Source of the DNA: Acidiferrimicrobium sp. IK
Lineage (GTDB): Bacteria > Actinomycetota > Acidimicrobiia > Acidimicrobiales > Palsa-688
Assembly: GCF_025499425.1 (NCBI RefSeq)
Contig: NZ_JAIMCB010000011.1
Span: 1 to 63,718 of the forward strand
Length of the DNA: 63,718 bases
Direction: 5' to 3'
Shown: positions 48,205 to 56,776 of the stretch, one piece after another
How the letters are laid out: every line of letters begins with the position of its first letter
Position numbering within the stretch: position 1 is the stretch's first letter
Notes under the pieces: model-generated
The model's input: only the letters and a program-made list of their open reading frames with translations
Told to the model about the DNA's origin: nothing
Database searches by the model: none
Made by a program: the position numbers and the translations under genes

Positions 48205-50019
48205 GTGGCAACGACCCTGAAAGTCGACCGGCTCGTCAGGGCATCGATCCTCGGCTCTGACCCCCCGAGCCGGGGCCGTCGGCGGTTGTGGACCGCCGCC
48301 GTCGTCGTGCTCGTCGCACTCGGGGTCATTGCCTTCTCGAACATGGATGCCGCGGCCGCCGGTCCTTACGGGATGATCTCCGTGGTCCCCGTGTTGGCGT
48401 GGATCACCACGATTGCCCTCACCCTCAGTTTCGTGGTGGTCTTGCGCCGCGCTGCGCAGGATCCGCTTCTACCGGTGTTGCACGTCCTCGGCCTGATCGT
48501 GTTGATGTACGGGGCCTCCCCGCTGGGAGAGAAGGTCGCCCGGTGGTCGGTGGCCTGGTACACGGCCGGCTTCATCAACCAGGTCGCCTCTACCGGGCAC
48601 GTGCTCCTGCATGCTGATGCCAGGTGGAGCTGGCCGGGTCTGTTCGGAGGTGTCGCTTCGCTGATGGCGGCGGCAGGGGTGAAGGACGCTTCTCACCTGC
48701 TGTTGTGGGCCCCGGTCGTCATCAGCATCGGATATGTCGCGCCGCTCCTCTCGATTGCTCGTTCGCTCACCAATGACCCCCGGGTGGCGTGGCTGGCCGT
48801 TTGGGTGTTCTTCATAGCGGACTGGACCGGGCAGGCATACCTCTCGGACCAGGCCGTGATCTTCCTGCTGTTCCTCGCGAGCGTTGCGCTCGCCCTCCAC
48901 TTTTTCGGGCACTCTCCGGTTCCCGGCCCCAAACGCAGGGGAGGGCGCTGGCCGCTAAGGGTTCTCCACAGGCTGCAGCTGGCTGCTGCCTCCGAGGCAG
49001 TGGGTGATCCCGGGGGGGCGAGGACTTCGACGTCGAAGCAACGCGTCGCGGCGCTGGCGATCCTGGTCCTTATCGCCGCGGCCGCCACTGTGAGCCACCA
49101 GCTGACGCCCGTCGCTCTAGTCCTCGACTTGCTCACGTTGGTAGTGCTGGGTCGAATGTCGGCGAGAAGCCTGCCGTTCCTGATTGCCGGCATGGTCGGT
49201 CTCTACATCAGCTTTTTTGCCGTCGACTTCTGGTCCGGCCACTTGGCCCAGCTGTTCGGCATCAACGGCGGCGGCGGGTCATCGTTCTCCCAGAACGTCG
49301 GCTCCCGGATCGCCGGGGCGCAGGCCCACAAGATCGTGGTCTACCTCCGGCTGCTGTTCACCGCCTCGGTGTGGGGGCTTGCTGCGGTGGGGGTGCTCCG
49401 CCGATTGCGGGTCCGACGCTTGGACGTCACAGCAATCGCCTGTTTCGTTCCCCCGCTCGTGCTGCCGATCGTCCAGCCCTACGGCGGCGAAGGTCTCATC
49501 CGGGCCTTCCTCTATGGGCTTCCATTCGCCGGGCTGCTAGCGGCGCACGCGCTCATGCCGGGGCGCGACTCCGGCCGGCTGAAGTGGATAGGGCTAGCCG
49601 CCATCTTGGTCCTCGCCGTTCCGACCTTCGTAGTGGCGGCGTACGGCAACGAGCAATTCGAGGAGATGCGTCCCGGTGAGGTCCACGCCGTCCAGTGGTT
49701 CTACGCCCACGCGCCGCCGAGGTCTGTGATGGTGAGCACCGTGCCCAACCTCCCGGGTCCTTTCCTGAACCTGGCCAGCGAACCCTTCGTCAGCCCGCCG
49801 GTCGCGTCGGGCTCTGCTCTCGTCCACCTGGTCCGGTCGTATCCGGGACGGCCCGTCTATGTGTTGTTCTCCGCCGGGCAAGAGGCCTACGGCCAGATCC
49901 AAGAGGGTTTGCCCGCGGGCTGGGAGCAGGCAGCGGAACGGACCGTCACCGCCAGCGGGCACTTCGTGGTGGTCTTCCAGCGTCCCGACGCCGTCCTATA
50001 CGCCTATCGCAGCAGATGA
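48205..50019 (+). CDS. Large polytopic membrane protein of the polysaccharide locus
   Basis: A 604-residue protein with about 12-13 membrane helices and a soluble C-terminal domain of about 130 residues (from EQFEEMRPGEVHAVQWFYAH). The shape is that of GT-C glycosyltransferases or of polysaccharide ligase/polymerase proteins; I could not find a diagnostic Asp motif after the first helix. It starts two bases after the CPBP stop. Given the locus it may be the polymerase (Wzy-like), but this is inference. Confidence 0.62.
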   Translation: MATTLKVDRLVRASILGSDPPSRGRRRLWTAAVVVLVALGVIAFSNMDAAAAGPYGMISVVPVLAWITTIALTLSFVVVLRRAAQDPLLPVLHVLGLIVLMYGASPLGEKVARWSVAWYTAGFINQVASTGHVLLHADARWSWPGLFGGVASLMAAAGVKDASHLLLWAPVVISIGYVAPLLSIARSLTNDPRVAWLAVWVFFIADWTGQAYLSDQAVIFLLFLASVALALHFFGHSPVPGPKRRGGRWPLRVLHRLQLAAASEAVGDPGGARTSTSKQRVAALAILVLIAAAATVSHQLTPVALVLDLLTLVVLGRMSARSLPFLIAGMVGLYISFFAVDFWSGHLAQLFGINGGGGSSFSQNVGSRIAGAQAHKIVVYLRLLFTASVWGLAAVGVLRRLRVRRLDVTAIACFVPPLVLPIVQPYGGEGLIRAFLYGLPFAGLLAAHALMPGRDSGRLKWIGLAAILVLAVPTFVVAAYGNEQFEEMRPGEVHAVQWFYAHAPPRSVMVSTVPNLPGPFLNLASEPFVSPPVASGSALVHLVRSYPGRPVYVLFSAGQEAYGQIQEGLPAGWEQAAERTVTASGHFVVVFQRPDAVLYAYRSR

Positions 50020-50128
50020 TCCAAAGAATGGACGATCCCCGGATAGTGTCGAGCCTCGTCCGGCGAGAGCCGTGGGTCGCCGACCGTCCGATGTCTGTAG
50101 CTACGATCTTTTCCGAAGGCTGACGAAC

Positions 50129-50521
50129 GTGGAGCAATCCGACTCCTTGGCCCCGAAAGCGACCGCTGGCGTCGCTGCTGACGCTGCTGCGCGACGGTTG
50201 CGTGGGGGCAGGGCCGCTGACGGCCTCCTGCTCGCCTCCGTCGCGGTAATGGCCGCCGTTACCCATATCAACCTGCCGTCGGCGCTGCGCGAGACCCTTG
50301 TCATCGCCTACGTCCTGACCGTCCCCGGCTGGTCGGTGGCCCGGTTGCTGCGGCTGGCGCGCCTCGATCTCGAGGTGACGGCGGCCCTAGCGGTTTCGTT
50401 CGCGCTGCCGCTCGTCGCTGGCTGGCTGATGCTGGCGCTCGGCTCGTGGCATCCCTACGCGCCCTACCTGCTCTCCCTAGCTGTCACCGCGGCGGCCGCG
50501 GTGTGGGCGCGGCTGGGATGA
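50129..50521 (+). CDS. Small membrane protein, unknown
   Basis: A 130-residue protein with an Ala-rich soluble N-terminus and three or four helices (about 33-50, 56-71, 80-103, 108-127). GTG 50129 has GAAGG about ten bases before. The stop overlaps the GH16 gene by four bases (ATGA). Not assigned to any family; together with the 83-residue protein it looks like an accessory subunit of the export machinery. Confidence 0.55.
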   Translation: MEQSDSLAPKATAGVAADAAARRLRGGRAADGLLLASVAVMAAVTHINLPSALRETLVIAYVLTVPGWSVARLLRLARLDLEVTAALAVSFALPLVAGWLMLALGSWHPYAPYLLSLAVTAAAAVWARLG

Positions 50522-51378
50522 GTGCCTCGGTCGTCGGGGAGCGGCAGCTGCTCAGTGAGGGCAGACGGTCGCGGCGTCCCCGGCGCTGGCTCTTCGCCTC
50601 GGCACTAGCTGTCGCTGTGACGTGCGTGGCTGCTGGTCTGTTCCTTCTGCGCAGTCAAGGTCTTCCGGTTCCCGGGTCGAACAGGGATTGGGTGCTCACG
50701 GGCTACGACAACTTTTCTGGAACCGCCCTCGATACACAGAACTGGTGGGGTGCCTACTCGGGCCAGCCCGCCGGCGATCCGAGCGGGTGGTGGGAGCCAA
50801 GTCATGTGGCGGTGACCGGCGGGAATCTTGTCCTCAGCACCTATCGGGCGAACACGCCGCAAGGCATGCGGTGGGTGTCGGGTGGTGTCGGGCAGATCAA
50901 CGATCGAGCCCAGACCTATGGGCGTTACTTGGTTCGGATGCGCTCAACCGGTGGCAAGGGGATATCCGCGATTGCTCTCCTCTTCCCGACGGGAACCTGG
51001 CCTCCGGAGGTGGACTTCTACGAGGACAGCCCGCTCGACAACCGCAGGACCTCCATGAGTGCCACGCTCCACTACGGACCTCGCGACGACGACATCATCC
51101 AGCACACCCTGCGTAACGTCGATTTCACCAAGTGGCATGTCTTTGGCGTCGACTGGACGCCGGGCCACCTCGTCTACACCATCGATGGGCGTCCTTGGGC
51201 TGAGGTGTCGAGCAGCCGTGTCCCTGCGGTGCCCATGACCCTCGACATCCAGTCCCAGGCGCTGGCTTGCACGCAGACCTTCCACGGCTGTCCGGACTCC
51301 ACGACGCCGCCAGTGGTCAAAACAGAGGTCGACTGGGTCGCCACCTACCGGATGGCTCCTGGACCCGCTAAACCCTGA
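50518..51378 (+). CDS. Membrane-anchored GH16-family glycoside hydrolase
   Basis: A 286-residue protein: basic start, one membrane helix (about 24-44) and a beta-jelly-roll GH16 domain. The catalytic ExDxxE motif is PPEVDFYED with Glu164, Asp166 and Glu169. It would cut beta-glucan-like chains, or transfer them, outside the membrane. In an assembly locus it may trim or release the polymer. It closely resembles the GH16 domain of the protein at 53773-55281. Confidence 0.88.
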   Translation: MSASVVGERQLLSEGRRSRRPRRWLFASALAVAVTCVAAGLFLLRSQGLPVPGSNRDWVLTGYDNFSGTALDTQNWWGAYSGQPAGDPSGWWEPSHVAVTGGNLVLSTYRANTPQGMRWVSGGVGQINDRAQTYGRYLVRMRSTGGKGISAIALLFPTGTWPPEVDFYEDSPLDNRRTSMSATLHYGPRDDDIIQHTLRNVDFTKWHVFGVDWTPGHLVYTIDGRPWAEVSSSRVPAVPMTLDIQSQALACTQTFHGCPDSTTPPVVKTEVDWVATYRMAPGPAKP

Positions 51379-51441
51379 TCCCGACGTTGATGCACCGTAC
51401 TGGCGAGGAAGGGCCGGACGGCGCGCAGTGCCAGCAAGCGG

Positions 51442-52248
51442 CTACCAGCGGTCGTGGACAACCATGAGGTCGTAGATCGACCTGAACCCAGCCTCCTTCA
51501 ATAGGGAGTCGAGCTGTCTCTGCGAGGCCGACGTGTCGTAGGTGGCCGCGATCGGATCCATATGCACGATCGCACAAGCATCAATGACGCCCTCTCGCAA
51601 TCCCATCTGGGACCAAAGCACCTCGATACCCCATCCCATCCCGATATCCGGGAGGGGGAGGACCTTGGCCCGCCCCGACGGGCTAACGATGTAAAGAGGC
51701 CCCGACTCTACGAAGGATGTCCTCCTTGCCTCCCGTCGAGGACGACGCAACAAGAGTGGATAGGTGACCCAACTAGCCCAGCTGTGAGCCGGTTGAAACA
51801 GGTCCAAACCGTGGGACGCACCCACGCTGATGCAGGTAGCAAGGTCTCCTTTGCTAAAACAAACGTCGTCGTCGGCGATAACGACGAATGCTTCAGGTGG
51901 TATTGACCGGTGTGACAAAAGGAGGTTGACGAGGTGCAGTTTGGGGCCCGGGCCGCTGCCGACCGTCAGGTGCTCGAGTGAGGGGCACGGTTCGTCGAGC
52001 GCCCAGAGTCGAACGTCTACCGAGGGGCCAGCCTGGGCTAATAGTGCCCGGAGTTTCGCTGAGTTGCGGTACCTATATATCGAGACCAGGACCGTTTCCG
52101 GGCAGACCCCCGGAGAAGTCGCGAGTGCTCTTTGAGCGACGTTCTCCCGGTACCGTCGGCGGATCGGTGTCATCCGTTCCAACCACCGCTGGATCACGAG
52201 CCGGGTGTTGTGGGCGAGAAAGATCCAACCCGCGGTGAGCCGCCTCAT
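51442..52248 (-). CDS. GT-A-fold glycosyltransferase-like protein
   Basis: A 268-residue protein with TVLVSIYRYRNSAKLRALLA at the start, then FVVIADDDVCFSKGD (the metal-binding DDD) and GMGWGIEVLWSQMG, a pattern seen in distant GT-A families that add sugars to surface glycans. ATG 52248 has CGGAGG three bases before. Base composition is lower in GC than the flanks (for example the TATATATCGAG stretch near 52075), hinting at transfer. The exact family is uncertain. Confidence 0.65.
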   Translation of the reverse strand: MRRLTAGWIFLAHNTRLVIQRWLERMTPIRRRYRENVAQRALATSPGVCPETVLVSIYRYRNSAKLRALLAQAGPSVDVRLWALDEPCPSLEHLTVGSGPGPKLHLVNLLLSHRSIPPEAFVVIADDDVCFSKGDLATCISVGASHGLDLFQPAHSWASWVTYPLLLRRPRREARRTSFVESGPLYIVSPSGRAKVLPLPDIGMGWGIEVLWSQMGLREGVIDACAIVHMDPIAATYDTSASQRQLDSLLKEAGFRSIYDLMVVHDRW

Positions 52249-52414
52249 GATCCTCCGATCCTACCGGCCCACTCGCTTGGAGTCGTTGGTGGCGGATCGC
52301 ATGGACCGCGGCCCGCCGAACAAGGACGCCAGCGTCGGAGCGCCCATTTGCCGAATCCGGCGGTCAACCACCCTACGGCGGCCAGGGCCGCCTGATACCA
52401 GGTGGTGTCCGTGC

Positions 52415-53671
52415 CTACCGGAAGTCTGCGCGACTCCGCAGGTACGCTACCGGGCCACTTACCATACCTAGGAGATGCTCGGCTCGCAGACGGGCGGGAA
52501 GCTTGATTGCGTCGTGGGTGGGCTTGCGGACGGTACCGTTGGACGAGCGCACCAGGAGAGCGATCGCTCGGGGGAAACGTCGACCGATCTCGAGGAGGTG
52601 GCGAGGGTCGCTCAACACAAGCGAGGTGTACATGGCGGTGAGCCCGATGCCGTATCCCCGAATCTGCTTGTGTAGCTCCCCGACGGTCTCCCGGTGTCGG
52701 TGGTAGACGATGGCGGCGGGCTCGACGCTGAGTTGGCTCTTGCCATCGAGCAGGCGTAGGAATACCGCCAGCTCCTCTCCACCCCGAGCCCGGGTGCCGG
52801 GTCCGAGCGCGACGTCGAAGCCGCCGAGCGCTCGCAGGCGCTCCGTCCTGAAGGCCATGTTGGCGCCGGTCCCGAACCGGCCCGGCGCATAGGGGAACAG
52901 AGCGTCCTCGGCGTCTTCCGGGGCGCCAAACGTCGCGGGCGACAGACGACGATTGAATCCCCCGAAGAACTCTTCGAACTGCATCTGCGCGGTGGTCACG
53001 ATCTCACGCGGAAGGACCATCCCCGTTACGCAGTCGGCAGCCGGGTTGCCGAGGAGGCCGTGTACCAGGCACCGCAACCAGCTGGCGTCGGCGATGACGT
53101 CGTCATCGGTGAACGCGACGATTGGCCCGGTCGCTTCCCGCAATCCCCGGTTGCGTGCGGCCGACCCGCCCGTGATCGGCTCGTGGACCACCTTTACTCG
53201 CGGTCCCGAGCCAACACCGGACAGCAGCTCCGCTGCGTCCTCCGTGCGGGCGGTCTTGCGGTTGTCGACCACGACGATGTCAAAATCCGGATAGTCCAGA
53301 TGGCGGAGGGATTCGACACATTCCTGAATCTCCGGTTGGCGTTGGAACGCGGAAGCGACCACGACCGTGGCGTGCGGCAACTTCTCGTCGCCAGAGGGGC
53401 GGTCCCGATCGTCTAGACGCCAATTGATCTCGCTCGGTAACTCCGAGCGCAGCTGTTCCGCAAGTGGCGTGTCGGGTTTACGGACTATCCGCTGCATGAT
53501 CACCGGTCGACGCTCGACTCGTAGGAGCACGTCCACCTGCTCGTAGATCCGATCATCGAAATCGATGTGACCCTCCCAGCGGTCGCGGTCTTCGTGGTCG
53601 AGGACGATGATCCTGGTAGCCGCCACCCGCGCCGAGCCGCTCGCGGGCCCTCTTGTCGAACTCCGAACCAC
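52415..53671 (-). CDS. Family 2 glycosyltransferase
   Basis: A 418-residue protein. After about 90 residues of a separate N-terminal part comes the GT-A domain: HATVVVASAFQRQPEIQECV, FDIVVVDNRKT, SAARNRGLREATGPIVAFTD with the metal-binding DDD, and the GGEELAVFLRLL acceptor motif. No membrane helix. GTG 53671 is the start. The extra N-terminal domain is not recognised. Nothing is seen in the 166-base gap downstream. Confidence 0.87.
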   Translation of the reverse strand: MVRSSTRGPASGSARVAATRIIVLDHEDRDRWEGHIDFDDRIYEQVDVLLRVERRPVIMQRIVRKPDTPLAEQLRSELPSEINWRLDDRDRPSGDEKLPHATVVVASAFQRQPEIQECVESLRHLDYPDFDIVVVDNRKTARTEDAAELLSGVGSGPRVKVVHEPITGGSAARNRGLREATGPIVAFTDDDVIADASWLRCLVHGLLGNPAADCVTGMVLPREIVTTAQMQFEEFFGGFNRRLSPATFGAPEDAEDALFPYAPGRFGTGANMAFRTERLRALGGFDVALGPGTRARGGEELAVFLRLLDGKSQLSVEPAAIVYHRHRETVGELHKQIRGYGIGLTAMYTSLVLSDPRHLLEIGRRFPRAIALLVRSSNGTVRKPTHDAIKLPARLRAEHLLGMVSGPVAYLRSRADFR

Positions 53672-53772
53672 TGACTCTCCTCAGCCGTCCGCGGACCGAC
53701 CGCGGATGGTTGTTAGCCTACAGAACGCCGAACTTTTTCAAGTGCTTTCATGCCCTTGGACGGCAGGCGGGG

Positions 53773-55281
53773 CTAGTTCATGCCGTACGCCGCGACCCAG
53801 TCGACATCCATGTTGACGACGGGCTGAGCGGGTGTGGCGTTGTTGTCGGTCCCGATCAACTGTGTCTGCAAGTCCAGCGCCATCGGCACGGTAGGTACCT
53901 CGCTGCTCGTGACTGAGCCCCAAACCTGCCCGTCTACAGTGTAGACGAGATGGCCCGGAGTCCAAGTGACCCCGAAGGTGTGCCACTGGGTGAAGTCGAT
54001 ACCGCTCAGCGATCGCTGGATCTGGCTGTTGTCCGCCCCGTAATGGAGGGTGGCCGCCATGCCATCGCGAGCGTTCGACGTCGGAGAGTCTTCGTAGAAG
54101 TCGATCTCGGGAGGCCAACTCGAACCGTCTGGCCATAGCAGGGCGATCGCCGAGATGCCCGCGCCGCTGTCGGTGCGCATCCGAACCAAGTATTGACCGT
54201 AGAGGTTCGTCTGGTGAGAGCCGAGTCCACCGCTCACCCACGAGTTTTGGCCGAGCTGAGGGTTCCAGTCCTGATACGTGGAGAGGTGCAGTGCTCCTCC
54301 CGACACGGTGGTGTGGGACCGGGACCACCAAGCGAGGGGGTCGCCCCCCGGCTGCCCAGAGTACCGGTACCACAGTGAGGAGTTGATTGACGAGCCATCG
54401 AAGTTGTCGTCGTAGAGCAAGTGGAAGCCGTCCGGTGCGGTCGTGGGCATCGCCACGCCCGACGGATCGGACGACCCGGCGCTCGGCTGGGCGGGGGCCG
54501 GCGGAGTCGTCGCCGGTGGAGCTGTGGTGGTGGTCGGCGGGACCGACTCTCCGCCGGGCCGGAAGGCCAGAACGGTGGCGCTGCGAGTCCCGAGGACGTA
54601 ACCACCGGTTCGGAGAGAGGACACCCCGACTACTTGACCGCTGGGCACCGCTGAGCCGTAGAACGAGGCGTCGCCGAAGGTGAACACGCCGCCGTCGGAG
54701 GCGACGAGCCAGTAGCCCTGCCCATCGGAAGTCGCGGCCATACCGACCACCGGCTGGTTGAGGCGCACGTTGCCGGTAGAGCCGTGGAAGCTGGCGTCGC
54801 CGAAGTCGAAGATCCCGCCGTCGGAGGCGACGAGCCAGTAGCCGTGCCCGTCGGGTGAGGCGGCCATGCCGACGATCGGCTGGTTGAGGTGGACGTTGCC
54901 GGTAGAGCCGTAGAAGGCGGCGTCGCCGAAGTCGAAGATCCCGCCGTCGGAGGCGACGAGCCAGTAGCCGTGCCCGTCTGGTGAGGCACTGATCCCGACG
55001 ATCGGGCGGTTGAGGTGGGCGCCGGCCAGGGAGCCCAGGTTGGTCGCGTCGCCGCTCGTCACGACGTCACCGGACGCGGTGACCATCCAGGCGCCAGCGC
55101 CATCCGGCGTCGCGGCTTGGGCGACAATAGGTTCGGAAGTGGCAGCGGATGCCGAAGGGACTAGCCCGAGCGTGGCGGCGATGCAGCAACACGCGGTACC
55201 GGCGGTGGCCATGAGGCGGAGCGCTCGGGTGTCTCGGCGGCGTACCGCCCGCGAGGCGGGGGAGATGGCGACCCTGTGCAT
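53773..55281 (-). CDS. Secreted GH16 hydrolase with N-terminal GYWLVASDGG repeats
   Basis: A 502-residue protein: signal peptide (ending near SASA-AT at about 47), four to five repeats of 42 residues (about 55-235) with the core GYWLVASDGGIFDFGDA, a Pro/Thr linker, and a GH16 domain (about 285-502) whose catalytic site is PPEIDFYED (Glu392, Asp394, Glu397). The repeats are of the kind common in Acidimicrobiia surface proteins and may form a propeller that binds glycan. The GH16 part is closely related to the anchored enzyme at 50518-51378. Confidence 0.88.
   Translation of the reverse strand: MHRVAISPASRAVRRRDTRALRLMATAGTACCCIAATLGLVPSASAATSEPIVAQAATPDGAGAWMVTASGDVVTSGDATNLGSLAGAHLNRPIVGISASPDGHGYWLVASDGGIFDFGDAAFYGSTGNVHLNQPIVGMAASPDGHGYWLVASDGGIFDFGDASFHGSTGNVRLNQPVVGMAATSDGQGYWLVASDGGVFTFGDASFYGSAVPSGQVVGVSSLRTGGYVLGTRSATVLAFRPGGESVPPTTTTAPPATTPPAPAQPSAGSSDPSGVAMPTTAPDGFHLLYDDNFDGSSINSSLWYRYSGQPGGDPLAWWSRSHTTVSGGALHLSTYQDWNPQLGQNSWVSGGLGSHQTNLYGQYLVRMRTDSGAGISAIALLWPDGSSWPPEIDFYEDSPTSNARDGMAATLHYGADNSQIQRSLSGIDFTQWHTFGVTWTPGHLVYTVDGQVWGSVTSSEVPTVPMALDLQTQLIGTDNNATPAQPVVNMDVDWVAAYGMN
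54640..55040. repeat. Intragenic 126-base repeats
   Basis: Three nearly identical 126-base units within the GH16 gene encode the GYWLVASDGG repeats. Their DNA identity is high enough for recombination to change copy number. Confidence 0.85.
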
Positions 55282-55355
55282 GGTCGTTACGTCGGCTTGG
55301 CGGAAGACCTCCTCAAGCCGGACCTAGTTAGAAGAAAAACCGGCAAATCAGACCA

Positions 55356-56432
55356 TCACGACGGCTGGCGGATCCGTCCGATCCCCCGAAGCGTTCGTCT
55401 GGCGGCGGCCCGCAAGCCCTCGTGGGCGAGTACGAAGCGGCGCGCCTGTCGGAGCGGGGCGCTCCGGACTCGAAATGCTGCCGCCCGCACGGATGGGATC
55501 GTGATGTCCGCCTCGGCGAGCGGCTCGGAGGAGTTGGCGAGGATCTGCTTGAAGCGCTCGTCTCCCTTCCCCAAGTCGAGTCGCGACACGCCCTTGGATG
55601 AAGACGCTTCGGCCATCATCCAAAAGAGCTGCAGCCCGGGCGAGTAAGCACCCCACTGGGATGAGAAGGCCGGAAACCAGCAGGCCAGCAGGTGCTCAGA
55701 CCGAATCCCGAAGTGCACCGCAGCCAACTCACCGTCGAGCCTCAGCGTGGAGAGAACGCCCGCGCAGCCGGTCGCGTCGCTCTCTAGAAGCTCCTCCAGC
55801 GCGCCGGTGATCCAAGGCTGCGCGAACCGGTTGCGCCGGCCGGTCTGGAGGTATTGCCTGCTTTTCCACTCGACGAGCGTCCGAAAGGCGCTGCGGTCAG
55901 GATCGTTCCAACGGAACTCCACCTCGTGCCGTCGCTGCATCGTGCGAAGCTTGCGGCTCATCGAGCGGAAGGTCCCAGGGGACGAAGTTCGGCGTCCTTC
56001 CTCGTAGGCCCGGAAGTCGTTCCCCACGTCGATGATCCAGCTTTGCGTTCGCTGCGCCCGGGGCGCGAGCCGCTTCGCGTCCTGCTCCGAGAGGTGGTCG
56101 AATCGACACACCGCCAAACCACAGCTGGCAAGTAGCTCGTGCGCTGAAACCTCAAGGCGCGGGCTGGCAACGATTCCTTGCCAGTCGCTGATGCCGTACC
56201 CCAGCGCTCGTCCTGCACGGCCGCGCTGCTGGAAGGCGAAGAAGCCGCATTCGCCGCAGGACATCTGCAACACGGCCACGCGCACGTCATTGCGCACGCG
56301 GTCGAGGACAAGGGCGAACTCGGGGGAGAAGAAGGGACTGGCGAGGTGGGCAGCGCTCTGCTGGAGGCGCCGCCAGGTCTCGAGTCGATCGGCGTCGAGC
56401 TGGCTGGGCCGGACGACCCGTACCGTCAGCAC
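55356..56432 (-). CDS. GNAT-type acetyltransferase, CelD/BcsL-like
   Basis: A 358-residue protein of the FemAB-like double-GNAT fold. Visible marks are SPFFSPEFALVLDRV, FRSMSRKLRTMQRR in the middle, and AAVHFGIRSEHLLACWFPAF with YSPGLQLFWMM near the end, the pattern of acetyltransferases tied to cellulose and polysaccharide synthesis. It probably acylates the surface polymer or its precursors. GTG 56432 has no clear ribosome site. The next 344 bases (56433-56776) show no gene I can support. Confidence 0.85.
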   Translation of the reverse strand: MLTVRVVRPSQLDADRLETWRRLQQSAAHLASPFFSPEFALVLDRVRNDVRVAVLQMSCGECGFFAFQQRGRAGRALGYGISDWQGIVASPRLEVSAHELLASCGLAVCRFDHLSEQDAKRLAPRAQRTQSWIIDVGNDFRAYEEGRRTSSPGTFRSMSRKLRTMQRRHEVEFRWNDPDRSAFRTLVEWKSRQYLQTGRRNRFAQPWITGALEELLESDATGCAGVLSTLRLDGELAAVHFGIRSEHLLACWFPAFSSQWGAYSPGLQLFWMMAEASSSKGVSRLDLGKGDERFKQILANSSEPLAEADITIPSVRAAAFRVRSAPLRQARRFVLAHEGLRAAARRTLRGIGRIRQPS

Positions 56433-56776
56433 CGGACTAAGGCCATGAGCACCGCTCTATACTCCATGCCTGCGATCACCCACTGATCCTTCGCGCGGCG
56501 CGATCTGGGAGCGAACGCGGACGGCATCAGTTGGAGACTACTGCGGTCCTCGCCCGGCAGAGGACGGGCTCCAACTTGGACGCCGCTTTCGAGGTGGTCC
56601 ATGAGAATAGTGCGCGATCCCCAATCAGGGAGAAGCGAATGCCCAGCCCGATCGTACCTGCTTTGGCCTCTTCCGTAGGCGGAGGAGGCTACTTCACGCT
56701 CAGTGGCGTGTCGTTCACTGGTAGTGGGAGTGACGACACCCGATATCGTGAAAGTCGGCCTGCTTGGTAACGTCCG

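Noticed and set aside
47372..50521. An exosortase/archaeosortase system
   Set aside because: No exosortase Cys-Arg-His pattern in the polytopic proteins and no PEP-CTERM tail was seen; the LAFTG protein is of the sortase type.
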